14,378 nucleotides of DNA from JAOPZW01 sp036379935 (GCA_036379935.1 DASVFT010000088.1:1-14378); one strand, 5' to 3'. Positions 6,691 to 13,546 are shown, numbered from the stretch's first letter. Notes: generated by a model from the sequence alone, not told the origin. Numbers and translations are program-made.

Positions 6691-7338
6691 GTGGACCAGC
6701 TCAGCCTTCCCTATCGCATCGGCTTGGTCGCCCTCGTCGTCGTGGCGGCCCTGTGGTTCGTGGTCTTGCGGCCCAAGCCGGCCAGCGAGAGCACGCCGGC
6801 GACCACGGCGCCGGGCGTGACCGGGCTGGCCAACGACGTGTCCAAGGCTCGGGGCGCCGCCGACGCCGCCAACAAGAGCGCCGCCGGCACCGAGGCCGCG
6901 GCCAATGCGGTGGGCGGCTCGGGCACGGCCAGCGGAACGGCGCGCTCGACGGGCACGGCGGCGAAGCGCAGCAGCAAGCCCGCGGCGCACCGCCTGGCGG
7001 CCGACGCCGTCGCGGGCGATCCCTCGCGCGGCGTGCTCTCCGCCGTCGACGCGGGCAAGGTCGCGGTTGTCCTCTTCTTCAATCGCAAGGCGTCCGACGA
7101 CCGCGCCACGCGCCGTGCGCTGGGCGACATCGACCGCCATCACGGCAAGGTCGTCACGCGCGCCGTCCCCATCAGCCAGGTCGGCAAGTACGACGCCATC
7201 ACGCGTGGCGTCCAGATCCTCGAGTCGCCGACGATCCTGGTCATCGGCAAGGGCGGCAAGGCCCGCTCGATCACCGGCTACACGCAGGCCAGCGAGATCG
7301 ACGATCTCGTCGGCGCCGTCGGCGGCAAGCGCCTCTAG
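6691..7338 (+). CDS. Membrane-anchored thioredoxin-fold protein without cysteines
   Basis: The protein has 215 residues. A short N-terminus precedes one hydrophobic helix (about 9-26, RIGLVALVVVAALWFVVL). A low-complexity linker rich in Ala, Thr, Ser and Gly follows (about 30-100), then a C-terminal domain (about 120-212). That domain has the strand pattern of thioredoxin: VAVVLFF, a helix, VVTRAVPI, the cis-proline-like SPTILVI, and a final GYTQASEIDDLVGAV helix. Where thioredoxins carry the CxxC motif it reads NRKASDD, and the whole protein has no cysteine. Thiol-disulfide exchange is therefore impossible; a scaffold or binding role on the outer membrane face is inferred. GTG 6691 is chosen because it places the helix near the N-terminus. 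It lies 41 nt after aspS with no clear Shine-Dalgarno or -10. Confidence 0.8.
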   Translation: MDQLSLPYRIGLVALVVVAALWFVVLRPKPASESTPATTAPGVTGLANDVSKARGAADAANKSAAGTEAAANAVGGSGTASGTARSTGTAAKRSSKPAAHRLAADAVAGDPSRGVLSAVDAGKVAVVLFFNRKASDDRATRRALGDIDRHHGKVVTRAVPISQVGKYDAITRGVQILESPTILVIGKGGKARSITGYTQASEIDDLVGAVGGKRL

Positions 7339-7352
7339 TCATCTAGGCGGTC

Positions 7353-7376
7353 CGCGGCGCGGCCCGCGACGCCGCG
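7353..7376. repeat. Inverted repeat upstream of the IscU-mnmA promoter
   Basis: The 7-bp arms CGCGGCG (7353-7359) and CGCCGCG (7370-7376) flank a 10-nt loop. The hairpin lies between the preceding stop and the TACACT hexamer, covering the expected -35 position. No T-run follows, so a classical terminator is unlikely. It could be an operator or simply GC-rich chance. Confidence 0.3.
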
Positions 7377-7381
7377 CTGCC

Positions 7382-7387
7382 TACACT
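7382..7387 (+). promoter_or_regulatory. Putative -10 hexamer TACACT for IscU-mnmA
   Basis: TACACT fits TANNNT and ends exactly 6 nt before the GTG at 7394. There is no Shine-Dalgarno, so the transcript probably begins at the start codon. No -35 consensus is seen. Confidence 0.5.
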
Positions 7388-7393
7388 GGCGGA

Positions 7394-8788
7394 GTGCCGG
7401 ACGAGCGCTTCGAGGAGCACCTGCGCCACCCGGTGGGCCGCGGCCGCGTGCCCGCCCACGACGGCGTGGCCGGCGGGGCGATCTGCGGCGATCTCGTGCG
7501 CATCGGCGTCGCCGTCGACGGCGAGCGTGTCTGCGACGCCGGCTTCGAGGCGGCCGGGTGCGGAGCCGCGCAGGCGGCGGCCAGCGCGGCGGTCGAGCTC
7601 GTCCTCGAGACGACCGTGTTCGAGGCCGCGCGCGTGGGCGCCGACGACGTGGCCGCCGCCCTCGGCGGCCTGAGCCCGGGCAAGCTGCACGCCGCCGAGC
7701 TGGCCGCCGACGCCTTGGCCCGCGCGCTGGGGGCCGCGGTGGCCGCGCAGGGCGCGGCGGCGCCCGATCCCGAGCGCACGCTCGTGGCGATGAGCGGCGG
7801 CGTCGACTCCGCGGTCGCCGCGCTGCGCGCCGGCGGCGCGGCCGCGGCGGTGACCCTCGAGCTGTGGCGCGACCCTGACAACGACGCCGAGCGCTCGTGC
7901 TGCTCGGCCAGCGCGGTGCGCGGCGCTCGCGCGGTCGCTCACGGCATGGGCCTCGCGCACTTCACCCTCGACCTGCGCGACGGCTTCCGCGCCGGCGTCG
8001 TCGAGCCGTGGCTGGCCGACCACGCCGCCGGGCTGACCCCGAATCCGTGCGTGCGCTGCAACGGCAACGTGCGCCTCGACGCCATGCTCGCCTTCGCCGA
8101 CCGCGTCGGCGCGGCGACGCTCACCACCGGCCACTACGCGCGGCGCACGCCCGAAGGCCTGCTGCGCCTCGCGGCGGACCCGGCCAAGGATCAGGCCTAC
8201 GTGCTCGCCGGCCTCTCGCGGCCGACGCTGCAGCGCATGCGCTTCCCGCTCGGCGACCTGACCAAGGCCCAGGTGCGCGCCATCGCCGCCGAGCACGAGC
8301 TGCCGGTCGCCTCCAAGCCCGACTCGCAGGACCTGTGCTTCCTGGCCGGCACCGGCCGCGCCGCCTTCCTCGCGCGCCACGGTGGACTCGGCGAGCGTCC
8401 CGGCGACATCGTCGACGCGGGCGGCCGCGTGCTGGGCCGCCACCGCGGCGCCCACCACTTCACCGTCGGTCAGCGCCGCGGCCTGGAGGTCGGCGGCGTC
8501 CCCGAGCCGCTCTACGTGCTCGGGACCGACCCGCACGCCAACACGGTGACCGTCGGCCCGCGCGCGGCGCTGGCCACGTGTGCGGTCCGTGTGCGCGACG
8601 CGCGCCTGCACGCGCCGGCCGCCGCCGTCGAGGCGGTCAAGCTCCGCTACCGCGCCCCCGCGGTGGCCTGCACCCTGGACGGCGACACGATCGCGCTGCG
8701 CGAGCCGGTCGACGGCGCCGCCCCCGGCCAGACCGCGGTCTTCCTGCGCGGCGACGCCGTGCTGGGATGCGCCACAATCGCAGGGTGA
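7394..8788 (+). CDS. mnmA: IscU/NifU-like domain fused to tRNA-U34 2-thiouridylase MnmA
   Basis: The protein has 464 residues, about 100 more than ordinary MnmA. Residues about 10-115 resemble the Fe-S scaffold IscU: HPVGRGRV, then AICGD (C31, D33), then AAGCGAAQAAAS (C56), then KLHAAEL. In IscU the last motif holds the third cluster cysteine, but here it is A100, after the conserved H99. Residues about 128-464 form MnmA: PP-loop AMSGGVDSA (132-140), TPNPCVRCN (C219, C222), TTGHYAR, SQDLCFL (C315), and GQRRGLEVGG. MnmA puts sulfur on wobble U34 of tRNA for Lys, Glu and Gln. The three cysteines of the core suit an Fe-S-dependent mechanism. No stop or frame change separates the domains. GTG 7394 follows a TACACT hexamer by 6 nt. 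The stop overlaps alaS (GTGA). The fusion is clear; cluster handling by the N-domain is inferred. Confidence 0.93.
   Translation: MPDERFEEHLRHPVGRGRVPAHDGVAGGAICGDLVRIGVAVDGERVCDAGFEAAGCGAAQAAASAAVELVLETTVFEAARVGADDVAAALGGLSPGKLHAAELAADALARALGAAVAAQGAAAPDPERTLVAMSGGVDSAVAALRAGGAAAAVTLELWRDPDNDAERSCCSASAVRGARAVAHGMGLAHFTLDLRDGFRAGVVEPWLADHAAGLTPNPCVRCNGNVRLDAMLAFADRVGAATLTTGHYARRTPEGLLRLAADPAKDQAYVLAGLSRPTLQRMRFPLGDLTKAQVRAIAAEHELPVASKPDSQDLCFLAGTGRAAFLARHGGLGERPGDIVDAGGRVLGRHRGAHHFTVGQRRGLEVGGVPEPLYVLGTDPHANTVTVGPRAALATCAVRVRDARLHAPAAAVEAVKLRYRAPAVACTLDGDTIALREPVDGAAPGQTAVFLRGDAVLGCATIAG
8773..8778 (+). promoter_or_regulatory. Putative internal -10 hexamer CACAAT for alaS
   Basis: CACAAT lies within the last codons of mnmA and ends 6 nt before the alaS GTG, the same spacing as TACACT before mnmA. 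It differs from TANNNT at the first base. It could give alaS its own leaderless transcript in addition to read-through. Confidence 0.3.
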
Positions 8789-11373
8789 CCTCCGACGAGA
8801 TCCGCGAGCTCTTCCTGAGCTTCTTCGAGAAGCGCGATCACCGGCGCCTGCCCAGCGGCTCGCTGGTGCCCGCGAGCTTCGATCCGTCGGTCCTGCTCAC
8901 CACCGCCGGCATGCAGCCGCTCAAGCCCTACTTCCTCGGGCTCGAGCAGCCGCCGCACAACCGGCTGACCACCTGCCAGAAGTGCTTCCGCACCGTGGAC
9001 ATCGAGAACGTCGGCACCACGGCGCGCCACCTCACCTTCTTCGAGATGCTCGGCAACTTCTCGATCGGCGACTACTTCAAGCAGGGCGCCGTCGAGTACG
9101 CGCTCGAGCTCTCGCTCGAGGGCTTCGGGTTCGACTTCGACGACATCTGGATCAGCGTCTTCGCCGGCGACGAGGAGCTCGGGCTGGGGCCCGACGAGGA
9201 GGCGATCGCCGCGTGGGAGTCGGTCGGCGTCCCGCGCGAGCGGATCGTCGCCCTGCCCAGCTCGGAGAACTTCTGGGCGGCCGGCCCGACCGGGCCGTGC
9301 GGCCCGTGCAGCGAGCTCTATCTCGATCGCGGGGCGCAGTTCGGCACCCCGGACGACCTTCCCGGCGGCGACAACGATCGCTTCCTGGAGTACTGGAACC
9401 TCGTGTTCATGCAGTACGACCAGGACCCGCCCGGCACGCTCACGCCCCTGCCGGCCAACAACATCGACACGGGCCTGGGCCTCAACCGCATGGCGATGAT
9501 CCAGCAGGGCGTGCCCACGATCTTCGAGACCGATCAGTTCATGCCGCTCATGACCCTCGGCCGCGAGCTGGCGACGCTCGAGCCCGACGAGCGCGCGCTG
9601 CGGATCCTCGCCGACCACACGCGCGGGATGACCTTCCTCATCGCCGACGGCGTCGTGCCGTCCAACGAGGACCGCGGTTACGTGCTGCGGCGGATCATGC
9701 GCCGCGCGCTGCTGCAGGGCCACCGCATCGGGATCGAGCACGGCTTCCTGCCCCGGTACGTCGAGACGGTCATCGACACGATGGGCGCCGCGTATCCCGA
9801 GCTGCACGCCCAGCACGAGACGATCACCAAATGGGCGCGCGCCGAGGAGGAGAGCTTCGGCCGCACGCTCGAGCAGGGCACGCGGCTGCTGGAGGAGCTG
9901 CTCGCGGCCGGCGCGGTCGCCGGCGCCGACGCCTTCCGTCTGCACGACACCTACGGCTTCCCGATCGAGCTGACCCGCGAGATCGCGCAGGAGCGCGGCG
10001 TGCCGTTCGAGGGCGACGCCGAGTTCGACGTGCTCATGACCGAGCAGCGGGCGCGGTCGTCGGCGGCGGGCGGCCATGCGAAGGTCGGCGCGGCGGCCGA
10101 GGTCGTTCGCGAGATCGCGTCGGAGGCGACGCACTTCACCGGCTACGAGCACCTCGAGGAGCACACGACGGTCGCCGGCCTGCTCGAGCGCGACGGGCGG
10201 ACGTTCGTCAAGCTCGCCGATTCGCCGTTCTACGCCGAGGGTGGCGGGCAGATCTCCGACGCGGGCACCATCGCGTGCGAGGAGGGCGACTGCCTGGCGC
10301 GCGTCGCGGAGGTGGTGCGCGCGGGCGAGGACCAGGCGATCGTCGTCGAGGCCGTCGACGGCGCGCTGAAGCCCGGCGAGCGCGTCGTCGCGCGCGTCGA
10401 TCGCGGCGCGCGCCACGCCACCGAGGCCAACCACACCGCGACGCACCTGCTGCATGCGGCGCTGCGCCGGCACCTGGGCGAGCACGTCCGCCAGGCCGGG
10501 TCCTACGTCGGGCCCGACAAGCTGCGCTTCGACTTCTCGCACACCCAGCGCCTCACCGAGGACCAGCGCCGCAAGGTCGAGGACACCGTCAACGAGTGGA
10601 TCCTGCGCAACGACCGCGTGCGGCCGCTGACGACGACGCTGGAGGAGGCCCAGCGCCTGGGGGCGATGGCGCTCTTCGGCGAGAAGTACGGCGACGTCGT
10701 GCGCATGGTCGAGATCGGCGACGGCTCCTACTCGCGCGAGCTGTGCGGCGGCACCCACGTGCGCTCGACCGCCGAGATCGGCGTGTTCAAGATCGTCAGC
10801 GAGGGGTCGAGCGCGTCCAACGTGCGCCGGATCGAGGCGGTGACCGGGCCCGAGGCCGTGGCGCTGCTGCGCCGCAGCGACGAGCTGCTGCGCGAGAGCG
10901 CCGACACGCTGCGCACGCAGCCCGAGCGCGTGCCCGAGGCGATCGCCGCCCTGCGCGACGAGGCGCGCGCGGCCGCCAAGGCGAGCGCCGCGGGCAGCGG
11001 GCCGGACGCGGCGGCGCTGGCCGCGCGCGCCGCGCAGGTGGACGGCGCCGTGGTCCTCGCCGAGGTCGTCGAGGCGTCCGACGCCAAGGCGCTCATGGAG
11101 ATCGCCGACCGCGTGAAGGGCAAGCTCGGCGACAGCGCCGCCATCGTCCTCGGCACCGCCGTCGAGGGGCGCGTGCACCTGGTCGCCGCGGTCACGCCCG
11201 CGCTCGTCGAGCGCGGCGTGCGGGCCGGCGAGGTGGTGAAGGTCGCCGCGCAGGTGGCCGGCGGCGGTGGGGGCGGGCGCGACACGATGGCGCAGGCCGG
11301 CGGACGCGATCCCGAGAAGCTCCCCGAGGCGATCGAGGCCGCACGCGCGGCTATCGTCCACGCTCTCGGCTAG
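8785..11373 (+). CDS. alaS: Alanyl-tRNA synthetase
   Basis: The protein has 862 residues, a standard bacterial AlaRS. The aminoacylation core shows LTTAGMQPLKPYFLG (38-52), the TTCQKCFRTVDIENVGTTAR segment (62-81) and TFFEMLGNFSIGDYF (84-98), then GPCGPCSELY. The editing domain has the zinc motif HTATH (H550, H554) and CGGTH (C654, H658), which removes serine or glycine wrongly attached to tRNA-Ala. The C-Ala domain ends with VAGGGGGGRDTMAQAGG. The GTG start sits in a 4-nt GTGA overlap with mnmA and lacks a Shine-Dalgarno; a CACAAT hexamer 6 nt upstream hints at an extra leaderless start. Downstream, ruvX follows within 5-11 nt. All domains appear intact. Confidence 0.98.
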   Translation: MTSDEIRELFLSFFEKRDHRRLPSGSLVPASFDPSVLLTTAGMQPLKPYFLGLEQPPHNRLTTCQKCFRTVDIENVGTTARHLTFFEMLGNFSIGDYFKQGAVEYALELSLEGFGFDFDDIWISVFAGDEELGLGPDEEAIAAWESVGVPRERIVALPSSENFWAAGPTGPCGPCSELYLDRGAQFGTPDDLPGGDNDRFLEYWNLVFMQYDQDPPGTLTPLPANNIDTGLGLNRMAMIQQGVPTIFETDQFMPLMTLGRELATLEPDERALRILADHTRGMTFLIADGVVPSNEDRGYVLRRIMRRALLQGHRIGIEHGFLPRYVETVIDTMGAAYPELHAQHETITKWARAEEESFGRTLEQGTRLLEELLAAGAVAGADAFRLHDTYGFPIELTREIAQERGVPFEGDAEFDVLMTEQRARSSAAGGHAKVGAAAEVVREIASEATHFTGYEHLEEHTTVAGLLERDGRTFVKLADSPFYAEGGGQISDAGTIACEEGDCLARVAEVVRAGEDQAIVVEAVDGALKPGERVVARVDRGARHATEANHTATHLLHAALRRHLGEHVRQAGSYVGPDKLRFDFSHTQRLTEDQRRKVEDTVNEWILRNDRVRPLTTTLEEAQRLGAMALFGEKYGDVVRMVEIGDGSYSRELCGGTHVRSTAEIGVFKIVSEGSSASNVRRIEAVTGPEAVALLRRSDELLRESADTLRTQPERVPEAIAALRDEARAAAKASAAGSGPDAAALAARAAQVDGAVVLAEVVEASDAKALMEIADRVKGKLGDSAAIVLGTAVEGRVHLVAAVTPALVERGVRAGEVVKVAAQVAGGGGGGRDTMAQAGGRDPEKLPEAIEAARAAIVHALG

Positions 11374-11376
11374 CCT
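11371..11376 (+). promoter_or_regulatory. Putative -10 hexamer TAGCCT for ruvX
   Basis: TAGCCT begins with the alaS stop codon. It ends 7 nt before the GTG at 11384 but only 1 nt before the GTG at 11378. If it is a real leaderless promoter, 11384 becomes the likelier ruvX start for that transcript. Confidence 0.3.
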
Positions 11377-11377
11377 C

Positions 11378-11779
11378 GTGCGCGTGCTTGCCCTGGACTA
11401 CGGCAGTGCACGCTGCGGCTGCGCGCTCAGCGACCCGACCGGCACCCTGGCCACGCCGATCGAGGCGATCGAGCGGCCGGCGACGCGAAGGGGCTTCGCG
11501 CGCGTGGTCGAGCTGGTGCGCGACCGCGGCGCCGAGCGCGTGGTCGTGGGGCTGCCGCTGGGGCTGAGCGGGGCCGACACCGAGCAGACGCGCGAGGCGC
11601 GCGCGTGGGCCGACCGCCTGGCCGGGGCCGTCGCCGTGCCCGTCGAGCTCTACGACGAGCGCTTCACGACGGCCATCGCGGCGCGCACCCCCGGTGAGCG
11701 CACGAGCGAGGATTCGCGCGCCGCGGCCGTCCTGCTCGACGACTGGCTCGCCCGCCATCGCCGCGAGGTGTCGGAGTGA
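11378..11779 (+). CDS. ruvX: RuvX/YqgF family nuclease (Holliday junction / rRNA processing)
   Basis: The protein has 133 residues with the RNase H-like fold. Acidic active-site positions are D7 in LALDYGSAR, E94 in YDERFTT and D112 in EDSRAAAVLL; the middle segment VVVGLPLGLSG is typical. Family members have been proposed as Holliday junction resolvases and, in E. coli, as the nuclease that finishes the 16S rRNA 5' end. Which applies here is unknown. The stretch between E94 and D112 looks a few residues shorter than in many homologues. Two in-frame GTG starts exist. The one at 11378 gives the family-like MRVLALDYG, while 11384 is favoured by TAGCCT spacing. The last 11 codons lie in the first copy of a 41-bp duplication, and the stop is in a GTGA overlap. 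The order alaS-ruvX-mltG is conserved in actinobacteria. Confidence 0.92.
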   Translation: MRVLALDYGSARCGCALSDPTGTLATPIEAIERPATRRGFARVVELVRDRGAERVVVGLPLGLSGADTEQTREARAWADRLAGAVAVPVELYDERFTTAIAARTPGERTSEDSRAAAVLLDDWLARHRREVSE

Positions 11780-11820
11780 CGCCGCCGCTCGCCCGCCATC
11801 GCCGGGAGGTGTCGGAGTGA
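11776..11820 (+). other. 14-codon coupling mini-ORF created by the duplication
   Basis: GTG at 11776 overlaps the ruvX stop (GTGA) and reads MTPPLARHRREVSE before a TGA that itself overlaps the mltG GTG at 11817. The peptide is the mltG N-terminus joined to a copy of the ruvX C-terminus, so it is a product of the 41-bp duplication. It may carry ribosomes from ruvX to mltG without a gap. A function for the peptide itself is not suggested. Confidence 0.4.
11804..11809 (+). promoter_or_regulatory. Shine-Dalgarno GGGAGG for mltG
   Basis: GGGAGG lies 7 nt before the mltG GTG at 11817. The equivalent site in copy 1 of the duplication is GCGAGG (11763-11768), 7 nt before GTG 11776. The one mismatch between the copies strengthens this site. 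Confidence 0.6.
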
Positions 11821-13499
11821 CGCCGCCGCTGTTCGGCAGCGGCGACGACGGTCGCGAGCGCAGCGCGGCCGAGCGCGAGGCGGCGCGCCTGGAGCGCGAG
11901 CGCCGCCGCGCGCTGCGCGAGGGTCGCACGCCGCCCGACGAGCTGCCCGACAGCGACGAGCACGCGCGTGACCCGGCGTGGGAGCCGTTTGCCGACGAGC
12001 CCGAGCGCGAGCACGACCCCACCTGGGAGCCGTTCGCGGAGGAGCCCGACCCCGAGCCGATCCCCTCGCAGCCGGACCGACCGCTGGAGCCGCAGGCCTT
12101 CGACGACGACGAGCCGCTCGATCCTCGCCGCGAGCCGGACCTGCCCGCGCACGATCCGCAGGCCACGCAGCCGCTCGAGCCCGTCGAGCTGGCCGAGCCG
12201 CTCCAGCCCGGCGAGCGCATGGAGCCTGACGAGCCTGACGAGGCGACCGAGCCCGCGGAGCCCGTCGGCGCCGGCCGCGCGCGCCGCACCGTCTCGCTCC
12301 CGCACGCACGCACGGACGAGCTCGGCCACCACACCGACTCCTGGGAGCGGCCGATCGGCACCGTGCGCAAGTCGCGCGCCGAGTACCAGCCCCAACCCGG
12401 GGCCCCTGGCATGCCCCCGCATCGCAACCTTCCGGTGCGCAGGCGGCGGCGGCTGTGGCTACGACGGGTGGTCGCGCTGCTGGCGATCCTCGTCCTGGCG
12501 GCGATCGCGGTCTTCGCCTTCATGCTCTACCAGCCCTTCCACGGCAAGGGCTACGACGCCGTCGTGGTGACGATCCCGCCCGGGGCGAGCGCGGGCGACA
12601 TCGGACACCTGCTGGCCAGGAGCGACGTGGTCGACTCGGCGCTCTTCTTCGGCCTGCGCGCGCGCATCAGCGGGGACCGGGGCAAGCTCCGCGCCGGCAC
12701 GTACACGCTGAAGCGGTCGATGCCGTACGGCGACGCGCTCGCCGCCCTGACCGAGGCGCCGACCGCGGCCGCGACGATCAAGGTCACGCTGCCCGAAGGC
12801 CCCTCCCGGCGCGAGCTGGCGCCCAGGGTGAAGGCCGCGGGCGTGCGCGGCAGCTACGTCACCGCCTCCGAGCGCTCGAGCGTGCTGAACCCGCGCTTCT
12901 ACGGCGCGCCGAAGGGCACGCGTGGCCTCGAGGGCTTCCTGTTCCCCGACACCTACGAGCTGCGCAGCCGGACGGCGACGGCCAAGATCCTGGTCACGCA
13001 GCAGCTGCGGACGTTCAAGCGCGAGCTCGCCAAGGTCGACCTGCGCCGCGCCAAGCGCCGCAACCTCTCGCGCTACGACGTCCTCATCATCGCCTCGATG
13101 ATCGAGCGCGAGGCACTGGTCCCGAAGGACCGCGCGCTCATCGCGGCGGTCATCTACAACCGCCTGCGCAGGGGGATGCCGCTCGGCATCGACGCCACCC
13201 TGCGCTACCGCCTGAACAACTGGAGCCGACCGCTGCGCGAGTCCGAGCTCAACACCGACTCGGCCTACAACACGCGCAAGACCCTGGGCCTGCCCCCGAC
13301 CCCGATCGGCAACCCCGGTCTGGCCTCGCTCCAGGCGGCGGCCGCGCCGGCCAACGTCAACTACCTCTTCTACGTCATCAAGCCCTGCGGCAACGGCGCG
13401 CACGCCTTCAGCGCGACCGACGCGCAGTTCCAGAAGGACGTCGCCGCCTACAAGAGCGCCAGCAAGAAGCGCGGCAACAAGGACCCCTCGCGCTGCTAG
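11817..13499 (+). CDS. mltG: Endolytic murein transglycosylase MltG (YceG family)
   Basis: The protein has 560 residues; E. coli MltG has about 340. Residues 1-205 form a cytoplasmic, disordered, acidic and proline-rich extension that contains two DPxWEPFA[DE]EP units (52-62, 67-77). A basic patch VRRRRRLWLRR precedes one membrane helix (about 218-238). Outside the membrane come a LysM-like region (about 247-310) and the YceG catalytic domain, with LEGFLFPDTYE and the catalytic glutamate E430 in IASMIEREAL. MltG cuts nascent glycan strands and ends their growth, probably beside the peptidoglycan synthases. GTG 11817 is set by a GGGAGG Shine-Dalgarno and a GTGA overlap. The long N-terminal arm occurs in other actinobacterial MltG proteins and could bind cytoplasmic partners; that is inference. 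Confidence 0.95.
   Translation: MTPPLFGSGDDGRERSAAEREAARLERERRRALREGRTPPDELPDSDEHARDPAWEPFADEPEREHDPTWEPFAEEPDPEPIPSQPDRPLEPQAFDDDEPLDPRREPDLPAHDPQATQPLEPVELAEPLQPGERMEPDEPDEATEPAEPVGAGRARRTVSLPHARTDELGHHTDSWERPIGTVRKSRAEYQPQPGAPGMPPHRNLPVRRRRRLWLRRVVALLAILVLAAIAVFAFMLYQPFHGKGYDAVVVTIPPGASAGDIGHLLARSDVVDSALFFGLRARISGDRGKLRAGTYTLKRSMPYGDALAALTEAPTAAATIKVTLPEGPSRRELAPRVKAAGVRGSYVTASERSSVLNPRFYGAPKGTRGLEGFLFPDTYELRSRTATAKILVTQQLRTFKRELAKVDLRRAKRRNLSRYDVLIIASMIEREALVPKDRALIAAVIYNRLRRGMPLGIDATLRYRLNNWSRPLRESELNTDSAYNTRKTLGLPPTPIGNPGLASLQAAAAPANVNYLFYVIKPCGNGAHAFSATDAQFQKDVAAYKSASKKRGNKDPSRC
11970..12059 (+). repeat. Two diverged 45-bp tandem units in mltG (WEPF repeat)
   Basis: Two consecutive 15-codon units (11970-12014 and 12015-12059) encode DPAWEPFADEP and DPTWEPFAEEP with short acidic linkers. 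The DNA has drifted at synonymous sites while W-E-P-F is retained, which suggests selection on the peptide motif. Confidence 0.7.
12222..12239 (+). repeat. 9-bp tandem repeat GAGCCTGAC x2 in mltG
   Basis: Two exact copies of GAGCCTGAC encode EPDEPD in the acidic extension. This looks like recent slippage in low-complexity coding DNA and keeps the frame. Confidence 0.7.
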
Positions 13500-13546
13500 G
13501 CGACTCACAGCCGCACGCGTTCCCGCGCCCACGGCGGTCCGCCGCG

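Larger units (their letters stand above)
11747..11828 (+). repeat. 41-bp tandem duplication across the ruvX/mltG junction
   Basis: Copy 1 (11747-11787) and copy 2 (11788-11828) are identical except at one base: C at 11764 versus G at 11805. Each copy carries the end of the ruvX reading frame, the GTGA stop/start overlap and the first mltG codons. The single difference turns GCGAGG into GGGAGG, 7 nt before the GTG, and keeps the arginine codon synonymous (CGC/CGG). Confidence 0.95.

Noticed and set aside
7346..7355. Ten-base match GGCGGTCCGC also found at 13533-13542, both in gaps before leaderless genes
   Set aside because: The distances to the -10 hexamers differ (36 versus 14 nt), and a 10-base GC-only match is expected by chance here.
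8647..11361. 904-codon open frame antisense to alaS
   Set aside because: alaS is unmistakable on the plus strand; the antisense translation has no domain and exists because stop codons are rare at this GC content.
8580..11567. 995-codon plus-strand frame overlapping alaS and ruvX
   Set aside because: It is a +1/+2 shadow dominated by Arg/Ala/Gly with no recognisable motif.
13532..13544. Hairpin after mltG considered as a terminator
   Set aside because: The stem is only 5 bp with no T-run; it lies closer to the next promoter than to the mltG stop and fits an operator better, if anything.
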